From Sindora glabra (lineage: Eukaryota > Streptophyta > Magnoliopsida > Fabales > Fabaceae): 64,000 nt of DNA. Numbering within the stretch: position 1 is the stretch's first letter; each line of letters begins with the position of its first letter. The notes beneath the pieces were generated by a model. The model searched no databases and had not been told where the DNA came from. It saw only the letters and a list, made by a program, of their open reading frames with translations. The position numbers were made by a program, and so were the translations under genes. Where the stretch lies: positions 377,001 to 441,000 of the forward strand of contig CM035236.1 in the NCBI GenBank assembly GCA_020226215.1. The letters are read 5' to 3'. Positions 1 through 10,414 of this stretch are shown here, piece after piece.

Positions 1-770
1 ATATTCAAGTATGGCCATAGAAGTTACACTCCTAGAGCCTATACTTGACTACCATAATTGATTATAATTTAAAGAGGTCAAATGTTAACTCACCAAAGCC
101 TAATTGATACTTATTCATCCATTAATTACAACCTAGCATCATAATCAATTATCTAATAGTAGATCACAATAGACAATCAACTAAAGGACACTAATTAGTA
201 AATCATCTAAAGCAATTATAAAATTGAAAGAGTAAAGAATTGAAGAATAATTAAATTGGAAGTAAATTGATAAGATAAAGTCTCAAAGTCAATACCAAAT
301 AAGGTTAAAATTCCCTTGAATTAACTGAAGAAAACTAGCCACTCATAGAAGTTACAAAAGAAAACTGGAAAAAGGGATAGTATTGTCTAATCTAAATGTG
401 CTACCTTTGGAGGCATAAAACTTAATATATCTAATCTCCTCATGATGAAAACCTATTAAGCCAAGTTAAGGTGTCTCTTAAAATTACAATGAAAAAGGCT
501 TTGCTTAATTTAGAGACTTAAAACCTAATTTGCAAACCCAAATACTATAAAAGTTTATAGAAGCAAATTCTCATAGGTTAACTCTTAGCCAATATTTGAC
601 CATCAAAATAACATAGTTATACTAATCCTTAAACATAAAGTTGTTGGGATAGAACTAAGCTAACTTTGGTCACTAGTTTCAACTCATTTTGATTCCTAGA
701 GCTCCAGATATAACTGATGTGAACAATATTCTATTAATAGTTTTTCCTTATATTTAGGTCCTTTAGGAGG
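1..770. other. AT-rich sequence with no recognised gene
   Basis: No open frame of note is present on either strand. The first 60 bases contain the imperfect palindromic style of sequence (TATTCAAGTATGG ... CTATACTTGA) that also occurs inside the LTR-like repeats near 28.6-29.0 kb and 60.1-60.3 kb, so the left edge is probably the end of such a repeat. Nothing else is recognised. Confidence 0.4.
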
Positions 771-2365
771 TGATGATACTTAATTGGATCAATTTTACAT
801 TAATTTAACACTAATTGCATTAAGTTGGGCTTAATTGAATTTCGGGCTTAATGCTGGATTTTTTATACTATTTCAGTATTTTAATCATAACTTGAGCTTC
901 GGATGTCAGATTTGGACGATCTATACACCGTTGGAAAGCTAAGACGAAGAGATACAATTTTCATGTTGACCAGAGAACCCAATTCTGCCATCTTGGAGGT
1001 CAAAGATTAGCTTAAATTCAAAGCAGAGTTGCTGTCCAAGCCTAGACCCGACCCAGTTGCAATGATTAATTCATATCTTAAGGTCCAAGTATCTAATTGA
1101 TGCAAGGCCAAGTGAAATTACTCCTTTAAATCCATATCTAATCATTCCTAAAGTCCTTTTGAAGAAACTGAGTCATTTTGAAGGCCAAGGAAGACGGATT
1201 GATGGCTCATTATTTCATCTCGGACTGGATTGAACTACTTGTAATATTTTGGCTATAACTTGAGTTAGGAATGTCTGATTGGGCTGAAATTTTGTAGGTA
1301 GCTTCCTAAGATATTAGGATACAAGTTTATAGTTCAGGTCCAATCCTAATTATGCTTCTAGGGTTGTAAATAAATAGAGGGAAGAATTAGAACGTGAGAG
1401 GAAGTGAGACAGCTGAGAGTTTTCTATTTTTCTTGGGATTTTTCTCTTTAATGGAAGGCTAATTCTTTAAGTTGATTCAAAGAAATTTGAGGTTCTTCTT
1501 CTCTGGGATTATGAGATCTTAATTTGTATGGTAATAACTACAATTAATTTTCCTTTTTCCTCATCTATCTTCTCTGATTTGCATGATTTGCTTGATTTGA
1601 ATGTTAATTTGATATAATCTTTATTCAATTCTGTAAATTGTGTTCTAAATCTGAATTGGTAGTAAATTTTGGTTGATTGATCAGAATTTTTCATGAGAGA
1701 AAAAGGGATGAATGGATGATTTAGGATTATGAATTAATTCATTTAATTTGGTTGAATTCTATCTTCAAATTGATTTTGATCTAACTTAGGAGTTATGGTG
1801 ATTGCCTAACTTAGCTAATTTTAATCAATCAAATCCTAGATGATTATCTAGCTTAGGATTCACGAATTATTGCAGGAATTCCAAATAATTTAAGGCTGAA
1901 TAATTAATTACAAAATTCAATTTATAGTGATCTATGATTAATCCTCTGAAGAAAACTTTAAATTCCTTAGATTGACTGTCTTTGTTCATTGGTATTCTAA
2001 TTTTCTTTGTTACTATTTTATTGATTCCACTATTGATCTTTTGTTGTTAACATCTTCCTGTTTTAAATTCAAAACCCACCCAATTCTGCATTCTGTTTTG
2101 CATAATTTTTGCATGCATAATTTTTGCACTATTTCTAATTCTGTTTCTGTTACAGCATTCTATTTCCTACTTCTACATTCTGTGTGCATCTATTTCTTCT
2201 GCTTTTGTTGCATAAGTAATTCAACGATTGTGTGAGTATTGTTAGAAATACATTTAGAAGAGGTAAAATCAAGAGATCACTAGGGGTACGACCTGGTTGT
2301 GCCACTATATTGCATTATTATTTTCACAACTAGTTTTAATTAATTTTAGTGCATTATGTTGTGCA
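771..2365 (+). mobile_element. Athila-like LTR remnant, probably solo or 3' LTR
   Basis: It begins TGATGATACTTAATTGG and ends near GCATTATGTTGTGCA, and runs in parallel with the LTRs of element A (6714-9677) and element D (48394-49866). Shared landmarks are a block reading roughly 'taacttgagcttcggatgtcagattt', 'ttggaaagct', a 'ttatgagat' stretch near 1510 and 'gatcactaggggtacgacctggtt' near 2275. No tRNA-type primer-binding site follows, so it is not the 5' LTR of an element extending to the right. I found no clear target-site duplication, so the exact ends are uncertain. Short open frames inside it (1509-1694, 1972-2235) are not genes. Confidence 0.6.
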
Positions 2366-2930
2366 CGTCAATGACCTAACAATCTAGACAAAGTCAAATT
2401 GGATAGCAACATTGAATCTTCTTCCTACCCAAATATAAACCTCCAAATGTCCAAAATAGGTTTTGATCAAAATATAAAAGTTATAAAAAAAATTTTTAGA
2501 TTTCCAAATCCATAAAGATCACCTAATTGGGCCTAAAGAACTTAAGTTATAGCAAAAGGCTTAAATAGTGTTAAAGTTTAACATTAATTGAATAATACAA
2601 TAACATTGCAAAATCATGACCCAATCACAAAATAAGAGCAAATCCATTAAATTAAGTAACGTAACACCTTAACAAGTAGAAAATAGAAGAAAATAATATA
2701 ACAATATTTTGTATATCAATAATGCATAAGTATTTTATTTGTTATGGTCACGAGATGTGAAAAAATTAAGTACCAAAAAGAATATTTTGTTGTTATTTAA
2801 TATTTAAAATAGCATAGAGTAATATAATCTTCTTAATATTGTAGTAATAATTGTGTTACCATATTTATATTATATTATTCTTAGAATAAGTGTTTATACA
2901 AAGAATGATATAATTTTTAATTTATTTTCT
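2366..2930. other. AT-rich spacer, nothing recognised
   Basis: No coding frame, RNA gene or clear repeat boundary is visible here. It lies between an Athila-type LTR remnant and a degenerate tandem array. Confidence 0.4.
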
Positions 2931-3323
2931 TTAATAGATTGTTAATTCATTTCAATAAAATATTTATTTACAAATTTAAATTTTATTCACTATCAATATA
3001 AATTAATTTTACGCTATCATTGACCTTTCTTATTATGTAAATAAAAAATTAAAACATTCTTAGTGTCAATAATTATTATTTTTTTAAGACATATCATATT
3101 CTCATTCATTGATAGTATAAATTTTTTTATATTAATAATAAATTAAATTTAAACTTTCTTTAGTATAAAAATATTTTAAGCTATAAGTTTAATATAAAAA
3201 GTATATATTGATTGAATTAATTAATTATATATTTTATTTTCTTAATAAAAGAATTTGATAGTTAAAATCAAATTTTTTAATTTTGTTAATATTTTTTTAT
3301 ACTAATTTTTTAGCATTATATTC

Positions 3324-3374
<51 letters not shown>

Positions 3375-4430
3375 GTACTTATGTACATACGTGGTATATC
3401 AATAAGGATTTTGTTAAAGGCTTATGAGTCAATTACTATATTATCTTTACCTATTATAATTTTTCTCTTATCTACTCATATTATTTACAATTCAGACAAT
3501 ATTAAACAATATAAATATAATAAACATTTTCTTATAAAAATATTTTAAATTTAAATTGAAATCTTATTTAATTGAACTAATTAATTATATATTCTATTTT
3601 TAACTCTTATTATTTTATAAGTAATGCACAACCTCTTATTTTTATATGCTATTTTGCATCTTTTTATATTTTCATGTCCGTTTTATTTATTTATAATTTA
3701 GGTGCTACTAATGGTATAAATATAACATAATATATTTTATCTTTATTAGGAAAATATTTTAAATAAGTTAAAACTATAATATAGAAAGTACTAATTGAAT
3801 GAATTAATTGCATATGTTATTTCTAATAAAAATATTTAACAATTAAAATCAAATTTAATTATTAAATTTTTTTTAATATTTTTGTATCAATTATCAAACG
3901 CTATGTTTCAAATTAAATGCACCTATAGTTTTACAGCTCACAAACTATTTTTTTTTATTTACTCCATTATATATATTTTTTGTCTTGTTCACTTATGTTA
4001 TTTGTTGCTTTAATGCCATTAAGTAGTAATGATATGAAGCAATATATTCTCTTTTATTATAAAATATTTTAATAAATTAAATACTTTAATCAATTAAATT
4101 TATTGATACACTTTTAATTTTTATTACTTTATAACTAATACAATTTTTCACTTCTTTTTATTTTCCCAATTACAAGTTTTTCTTGCCTTTTAATATCTAC
4201 TTTTATTGTTAACAATTCATATGCTAATATCAATAATTAATATAAATGCAACGTAATATATTTATTTTTATTATTAAAATTTTTAAATAAGTTAAAACTT
4301 AAATAGAAAAATATTAATTGAATAAGTAATGGCGTATAATTTTTTAATAAAATATTTAAAAATTAAAACCAAAATTATCTATTTTAATTTTATCAATATT
4401 TCCTTAATATCAATGTTATACACCACGTTG
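2930..4430. repeat. Degenerate tandem array, period about 525-590 bp
   Basis: Similar blocks recur near 3170, 3762 and 4285: a stretch like 'aaataagttaaaact', then 'attgaatgaattaatt', then 'taataaaaatatttaac' followed by 'attaaaatcaaattt'. A second marker block near 3540 ('ttattttataagtaatgcacaacctc') recurs near 4120. The copies are strongly diverged and AT-rich. It could be an old satellite or tandemly duplicated transposon sequence. Confidence 0.5.
3328..3373. repeat. (AT)n microsatellite
   Basis: An uninterrupted AT dinucleotide run of about 46 bp sits between two units of the surrounding degenerate tandem array. Confidence 0.95.
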
Positions 4431-4921
4431 AAGATTGTGCTTCATAAATTAAAATATTGATTATAAAATAAATTAAACTTTACCTTTTTATAACATTTTT
4501 TAATGTAAGACCCATTTAAAATTTATATATATGAATAAATTTTCAATTCAAGCCAAAGTCAATTTGCATGTAAATACAATCTAGTTTATATAATATTTTG
4601 TAAGTTAACTCAACATTTTTCACATTCGAGGAAATTTGTTATAATGTGTACAAGTAGTAAGAAATAAAGGTACTAAAAAATAAGCTCAATTCTGCTTAAT
4701 AAAACCTTCTCCTTCAATAAATGATCACTAAATGTAATATTATACAAGTAAGTATAATATAAATTTGTATAATATAAATTAATATTAAGTGATTTCAATA
4801 AAAAAAATAAGATAATTTTATGAAGAGCTCAAATTTAATCAAAATTTAACCTTTTAAGAGTTTGAGTGTCATTCATTTATTAGAAAATTAAAATTTCAAG
4901 GTATATCACAAAATTATGATT

Positions 4922-4973
4922 TAGGTCTCTGTCTCTGTTTCTGTCTCTGTCTCTATCTTTTTCTTTGTCTTTG

Positions 4974-5008
<35 letters not shown>

Positions 5009-5010
5009 TT
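4922..5010. repeat. (TC)n microsatellite, compound
   Basis: The run starts as imperfect GTCTCT/GTTTCT hexamers, becomes pure CT repeats from about 4975, and ends in CTAT repeats. It abuts the left end of the TRIM-like element. Confidence 0.9.
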
Positions 5011-5025
5011 ATGTGTGTATATTAT

Positions 5026-5491
5026 TGGAAAAAATATCTTTTCTCCAAACACACAAGTAATAGATAATTAAATTAATCAAAGTATCACAATAAATCATTC
5101 TAACAATTTAACATGAAAAACTCCAACTCTAATTCCCTATAGGCATTTACCTCATATCTTTCTCATACCTTAAATTCTTGGCCAATATAAATATTTATCT
5201 TTTCTTCTAATACACAAGCACTAGATAATTAAATCAATCAAAGTACTACAATAAATCACACTAACAATTTAACATGAAAAACACCAACTCTAATTCCCTA
5301 TAGGCATTTACCTCATATCTTTCTTATACCTTAAATCCTTGGACAATACAAATATTTATATCAAAAAATAGTTGTTTGATAAGAAATTACACTTCAAATC
5401 TAATACAAAAATATACCTTGAATAAGAAAATAACCCATAATTAGAAATAATAAATAATTAATAACAATTAGAATTTGAATAAAATCTAACA
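5026..5491 (-). repeat. 3' LTR of the TRIM-like element
   Basis: On the minus strand it starts TGTTAGATTTTATTC. It contains an internal tandem duplication of about 170 bp: 5026-5194 is repeated at 5195-5375, both with 'gataattaaat', 'caatttaacatgaaaaac' and 'ccctataggcatttacc'. The other LTR has one such block, split by about 130 bp of extra sequence. Confidence 0.6.
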
Positions 5492-5503
5492 ATCTCCATC
5501 TTA
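5492..5503 (-). other. Polypurine tract of the TRIM-like element
   Basis: On the minus strand this reads TAAGATGGAGAT directly before the TGTTAG start of the LTR. AAGATGGAGA before the 3' LTR is common in plant Copia elements. Confidence 0.55.
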
Positions 5504-5908
5504 ACACAAAATTTATCATCTTTATCGATCTTCGTATTCTACTTATTGCCAAATGAGACTAATTATAGGATGTCGACCATGAAAGTCTTCCTTCATTATA
5601 AATTTTTCAAATCGTAGGCAACCATTTTCCTATCAAGTAATTCCACCTCAATCTAGCATTACAAGCTTTATTAGAGTTTATCCACGACCTCCTCATTTGT
5701 GAGAATCTTTTACATTTACGAAAATGTCAAACTTGTAAACACCTTTATGAATTAGCATAAACTCTTCGCATTTTTATCTTCATCATTAACTATCATCTTT
5801 ATCATCATTATCATCACTATCAACTTTATGTATTGTCTTCATCTCACATAAAGAATCAAATTAGGCTTTTGCACTTTTAGATTACTACTCTCCTACAAAA
5901 TCAAACTG

Positions 5909-5922
5909 GCTCTAATTCCAAT
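5909..5922 (-). other. Primer-binding site, initiator Met tRNA type, decayed
   Basis: The minus strand reads TTGGAATTAGAGCC where TTGGTATCAGAGCC is the usual complement of the initiator-Met tRNA 3' end, so there are two mismatches. It lies 4 bases from the end of the 5' LTR (5926). Confidence 0.6.
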
Positions 5923-5925
5923 TAC

Positions 5926-6367
5926 TAAGAAAAAAAATCCCTTTTTTCAAACATAAAAGCATTAAGTAATTAAATTTATTAAAGTATTATAATAAATTGT
6001 ACCAACAATTTAACTTGAAAAATTCCAAATTCTAGGAAAAAAACTATGAATGAGAAAAGATTCACTATATTGTTAAAGATTACATAATAATGTATGTGAA
6101 GATTGTTAACCATAACCTCACAATTCCCTCGTCATTATCCTTACATCTCTCACAAACCTCTATGATAATTCCCATATAACTCTATAGGTACTCACTTTAT
6201 ATATTTCTTATACCTTGAATCCTTGTCCAGTGTAAATATTTATACTAAAATTTACTTATTTGACAAGAAATCACACTCTAACTCGAACACAAAAATCTAC
6301 CATGAATAGAAAGATGACCTATAATAGGAATTATTGATAACAATTTGAATTTAGGTTAAACTTAACA
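5926..6367 (-). repeat. 5' LTR of the TRIM-like element
   Basis: It is related along its length to 5026-5491. On the minus strand it begins TGTTAAGTTTAACC at 6367 and ends near TTCTTA at 5926, next to the primer-binding site. Confidence 0.6.
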
Positions 6368-6589
6368 TATAAATACATAGAAATCATATGCTAATGTAAA
6401 AAAAGAAAAAAAAACTTCTCAATTAAAAAGTCTTTATTGCATTGGATCTATGGCTATTTATTGTATAAACAACTATCAATTCTCTTTCCTTTAACAATAG
6501 AGAACATTAAGGTCTATGTTTTGCTTTCCTGACTATCTCTATTTTGTTATTTTTGTTTTCTCTAGTTTTATCTTGTTTGTTGAGGTTTA

Positions 6590-6754
6590 ATGCCTTGTTG
6601 CATTGAAGTTATAGTTGAAATGGGTGGTCTAAGGGAGGAAACTTGTGACTTTAAGAAAGAAGTGTTTGATTTGGTGATATGTGAGCATGTTGCACATAAA
6701 GACAAGATCCTAATAATAAGCAAGATTTTATCTACATTATTTCCTCCTATTTAA
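6590..6754 (+). CDS. Short unassigned open frame running into an LTR
   Basis: An ATG frame of 54 codons begins MPCCIEVIVEMGGL and uses a less AT-biased codon mix (CCT, TGT, GGT, GAG, AAG) than its surroundings. The codons up to about 6713 lie in sequence not otherwise assigned to a repeat. The last codons are read from the 5' LTR of element A, so the frame is probably a gene or transposon fragment cut by that insertion. I do not recognise the peptide, and chance is a real alternative. Confidence 0.25.
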   Translation: MPCCIEVIVEMGGLREETCDFKKEVFDLVICEHVAHKDKILIISKILSTLFPPI

Positions 6755-8079
6755 TGCTTCTTAGTAAGCTAAATATGTTTAATTTTACAGAATTAGCTTT
6801 ATTTTATAATTTAGGGTTAGTTTTACAATATTTTGAATTTATTCTTTTAATACTGGATTTTAATAGTGTTTTTATTTTTTAACTATATCTTAGGGTATGA
6901 ATGTCAGATTACGGTGATGTTTATACTATTGGAAAGCTTAAATAAAACTTTAATATTTTGATCAAAACCCAGTTTAAACTCCTTAAAGCCCTCATTTAGC
7001 CTAGAAGCTGAAGTTCTATTTCTACCTCATTTGAGCCAACTTCATTATTTGGGTTATATTTAGAGTTAAAGAAGTCTAATTAATATGAAATCGGTGTTAA
7101 ATTCTCATAAGATCTAACTTTATAATTTTTATATTTGTGGTTTACTTAAATTATATTAGTTTAGTGGTCTTATATTAGTTAGAAATCAAACCTATGGGAT
7201 TTTTACTACTGTAACTCTTAGAGTTAAATGTTTTGTAAAGATAAGTTTTAGGCATCTAAAAATTAGCAAGACCCTATTCTTATAATCCTAAAAGACATAA
7301 AATTCAGGTCCAATAGGATTTGAGGGTAACTAAGTCAAGTATAAATGCAAGAACATAGATTAGACACAACACTCTACACATTAGATAGCAATAAAAAACA
7401 CAGTTTCATCTTTTCTTCTAACTCTTGAGTTCTCTAACCATGGAAGGATAAATAATTAAGGAATTTGAACCTCTTTTCTTTTATATTATGAGATCATGAT
7501 TTGTAATGTTAACTTTTTCTAATTATTTTTCCTCTTTCCCTTATTACTTGTGTTGATTTCTTGAAATTGCATATGTTGAATATTGATTTGGTATAATTAG
7601 TATTTATCTATATAATTTCTGATTTTTTTCTATTTTGATATTGAATTATGATTAGTTAATCACAATTTTACATATAAGGGTAGAAGATTGAGGGATTAAT
7701 TTAAATGTTTCCAACTTAATTTCTTGATTTAACTAAATTATATCTTTAAATTAATTTCGATTTAGTTTAGAGATTATAGTGATTGCTTAATTCAGTTAAT
7801 CCTAATTTATCAAATCTTATATGGTTACCTAGCATAGGGTTCACGAATTATTGCAAGGGTTTCAAGTAATTCAAAGTTAAAAAATTAATTAGAAAAGTCA
7901 AATATCAATTAATCCATATTTAATCTAAACTAAAGCTCTCAATTTCTTAAATTGGTTGTTTCATTATCTTGATTTTTTCCTTGCCATTTATTTTGTGTCT
8001 TACATTTATTTTAATTTTGAATCACATACCTTCAATTCTGTGTTTTGCATATTGTATGCTACATAATTTAACATTCTAC

Positions 8080-9123
8080 GAGGTCGTTTGATTCAAACTG
8101 AAGAAAGAAAATGGAATCAGGAAAAAGAATTAAAGAAAAAGGAAAAGAATAATTCCTAATTACCAAGTCTGTTTAGTTCAAATAAAAAATAAAATTAAGT
8201 ATTTTTAATTTATTTTATTAATAATTATTATATTTAAAATAATTTAATTATAATTATTATTAAAATAATTATTATAATTATTATCACATTATTTTTATTA
8301 TTTACTAATATTACAATTTTTATAATAATTTAATACTAATTATTAATATCTTATTAATATTATTTTAATTATTACTTTCATTATTTCAATTATTATTAAT
8401 ATCTTAATAATAATTATCATAATAATATTAATTATTATTTAATTATTATTTCTAATATTTATTATTATTTTATCAATATTATTAATTATTAATAAAATAA
8501 AATATTATAATATAATAATAATTATTTATTTAATATTTAAAAATATTATATAATTATTAATTAAATATTATTTAATTATATTATAATAATTATTATTAAA
8601 AATAAAATTATTATTACTTATTTAATTATTATTTTTAATAATAATTATTATTATTTTAATATTATTAATTATTTTTATGCTATTAAATATTATTAATTTC
8701 ATAATTATTTAATTTTAATTATTAATATTTAATTTTTGTTATTATCATAATTTTTATATTATTAAATACTTTATTATATTTATTATAATAATTATCATAT
8801 GATTATTTATTTTTATTTAATTAATTTAATTATATTTTATTTTTTATTAATAACTATTATTTAATAATTATTTTTATTTTTACTTATATTATTATTTTAT
8901 AATAATAAATTACTATTATAATTATTATCATCATATTAAAAATGATAAATTTAATACTTAGAATGAAAGAATCAGATTTTATGAGGATTTTGGGGGAATC
9001 ACTATTCTCTTATTTAGGGTAATAAGGAAAGGAAATAAATTTTTTTTGAATTAAATAAAAATAAAGGAAATGAAACCCCACAATTTTATTTTCCTTTCTT
9101 GATTATCCTTAACCAAATGGCTC
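8080..9123. mobile_element. MITE-like insertion with an almost pure A/T core
   Basis: The ends form a diverged terminal inverted repeat: GAGGTCGTTTGATTCA at the left, and at the right the inverse reads GAGCCATTTGGTTAA. The subterminal regions are also inverted copies (GAAAGAAAATGGAATC against GAAAGGAAAATAAAATTG). About 8170-8945 is nearly all A and T in TAATTATTA-like runs. The other LTR of element A lacks the whole block, which proves it is an insertion. The target duplication is not resolved and no transposase is present, so the superfamily is open; hAT-like is possible. Confidence 0.65.
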
Positions 9124-9224
9124 CCACATCTGTCAACATATTGTTACATTTTGTTTGCATTTATATTGTATTCTATTTGTATTTATTTCTTCTATTTCTT
9201 TTATTTTTGGTGTATAAATAAATA

Positions 9225-9530
9225 ATTCAAAGTTGAAAAGTTAATTATAAGAGTCAAATATTAATTAATCAATAATTAATCTAAACGAAAGCTCTTAATT
9301 TCTTGAATTGGTTATTTCATTACATTGATTTCCTCCTTGCCATTTATTTCGTGTTTTACATTTATTTTAATTTTGAATCACAAAACCCCCTAATTTTGTA
9401 TTTTATATATTGCATTCTGCATAACACATGATTTTAAAATTTGTTAACATATTGTTACATTTTGTCTACATTTATATTGCATTCTATTTGTATATATTTC
9501 TTCTGTTTCTTATATTTTTAGTGTATAAAT
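9225..9530 (+). repeat. Second copy of a 305-bp tandem duplication inside the 5' LTR of A
   Basis: The segment from 'attcaaagttgaaaag' to 'gtgtataaat' repeats 7869-8079 plus 9124-9220, which together make the first copy, now split by the MITE. The 3' LTR of A has a single copy, so the duplication arose after element A inserted. Confidence 0.75.
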
Positions 9531-9687
9531 AATTAAATAATCATGCAAACTTTATTATCAGTTAATCTGGAAAAGATAAATCAAGGGTCACTAGAGGTAT
9601 GACCTAGTTTGACATCTTATACTACATTAGTTTTCAACAAATCAGTATAATCTATTTTTAATGCATTGTGACGTGCATGTTCAAATT

Positions 9688-9708
9688 TTAGCACCATTGC
9701 CCAAAATC
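9688..9708 (+). other. Primer-binding site of element A, tRNA-Asp type
   Basis: It reads TTTAGCACCATTGCCCAAAA. The usual Athila site is TGGCGCCGTTGCCGGGGA, complementary to plant tRNA-Asp. Most differences are G to A. It follows the 5' LTR end by about 10 bases. Confidence 0.7.
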
Positions 9709-10414
9709 GACTTGAATTAATATTTTCCTACATATTACTAGTTATGCATTACATAATTATTCAAATAATCCAGTCAATAATTGCATTTGTTAATGCATTG
9801 CTTGCATTTTATGGTAGTTACCTTTTTTCAGCATTTTCTTATATTCTCTTATATTCTTTGATTTTTGCATATTCCTCCACTATAATTCATCATATTTCAT
9901 CATAGTTTACCTTATCTTACACATAAATAGATATTTTTGGCTCAAGAAAACCAATTTTGCACTATTTTGCACCTTACCTTCCTTATACCTATACCTAGGT
10001 TTCACAACTCCAATTGAGCTAAAATTTTTTGTGGTGCTAATGTTGATTGTTCTCATTAAAAGTCACAAGATTTGCTTGTAAGTCTGGTGTTTTTTGGCTA
10101 AATTTCATTATTTGGACCACTTTTTAATTTTTTAAAAGATTTTTATTATATTTTTAGGTTATGTATAATTATAGCTTTCATTCTGTAGTGGTCCTATAAT
10201 TTTTAAAGATGTTTAGAGAGGTTAATTAGATATGTTTAGGGAGATTTTTCATAATGCATTAGTATAGTGGTAGTGCATAACTAGGAGGATTACTACCGAA
10301 TTATTAAATTTTGATTATAAAATTAATAAGACTTTTTATTTTCTTTGTAAAAGTAGAAATACAAGTAGTTCTAGCATTCCTATCCTCTTTGATCCCTTAG
10401 ATAGCTTTAATACC
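9709..10414 (+). other. 5' untranslated region of element A
   Basis: This is noncoding leader between the primer-binding site and the gag start. No open frame or extra repeat is visible. Confidence 0.5.

Larger units (their letters stand above)
5026..6367 (-). mobile_element. TRIM-like miniature Copia-type LTR element
   Basis: Two related direct repeats (5026-5491 and 5926-6367) flank only about 434 bp. Read on the minus strand, the right repeat is the 5' LTR: next to it is a primer-binding site resembling the initiator-methionine tRNA complement. The left repeat is preceded by an AAGATGGAGA purine tract and begins TGTTAG, as a 3' LTR should. The interior has no gag or pol frame. This is the layout of a terminal-repeat retrotransposon in miniature, although a large internal deletion of a normal Copia element would look the same. 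No clear target duplication was found. Confidence 0.6.
6714..9677 (+). repeat. 5' LTR of element A
   Basis: It aligns with 18143-19610 plus 27483-27636 throughout, from TAATAAG at the left (TGATGAG in the other copy) to GCATTGTGACGTGCA at the right. It is about 1.3 kb longer because of a MITE (8080-9123) and a private tandem duplication (9225-9530). Confidence 0.8.
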
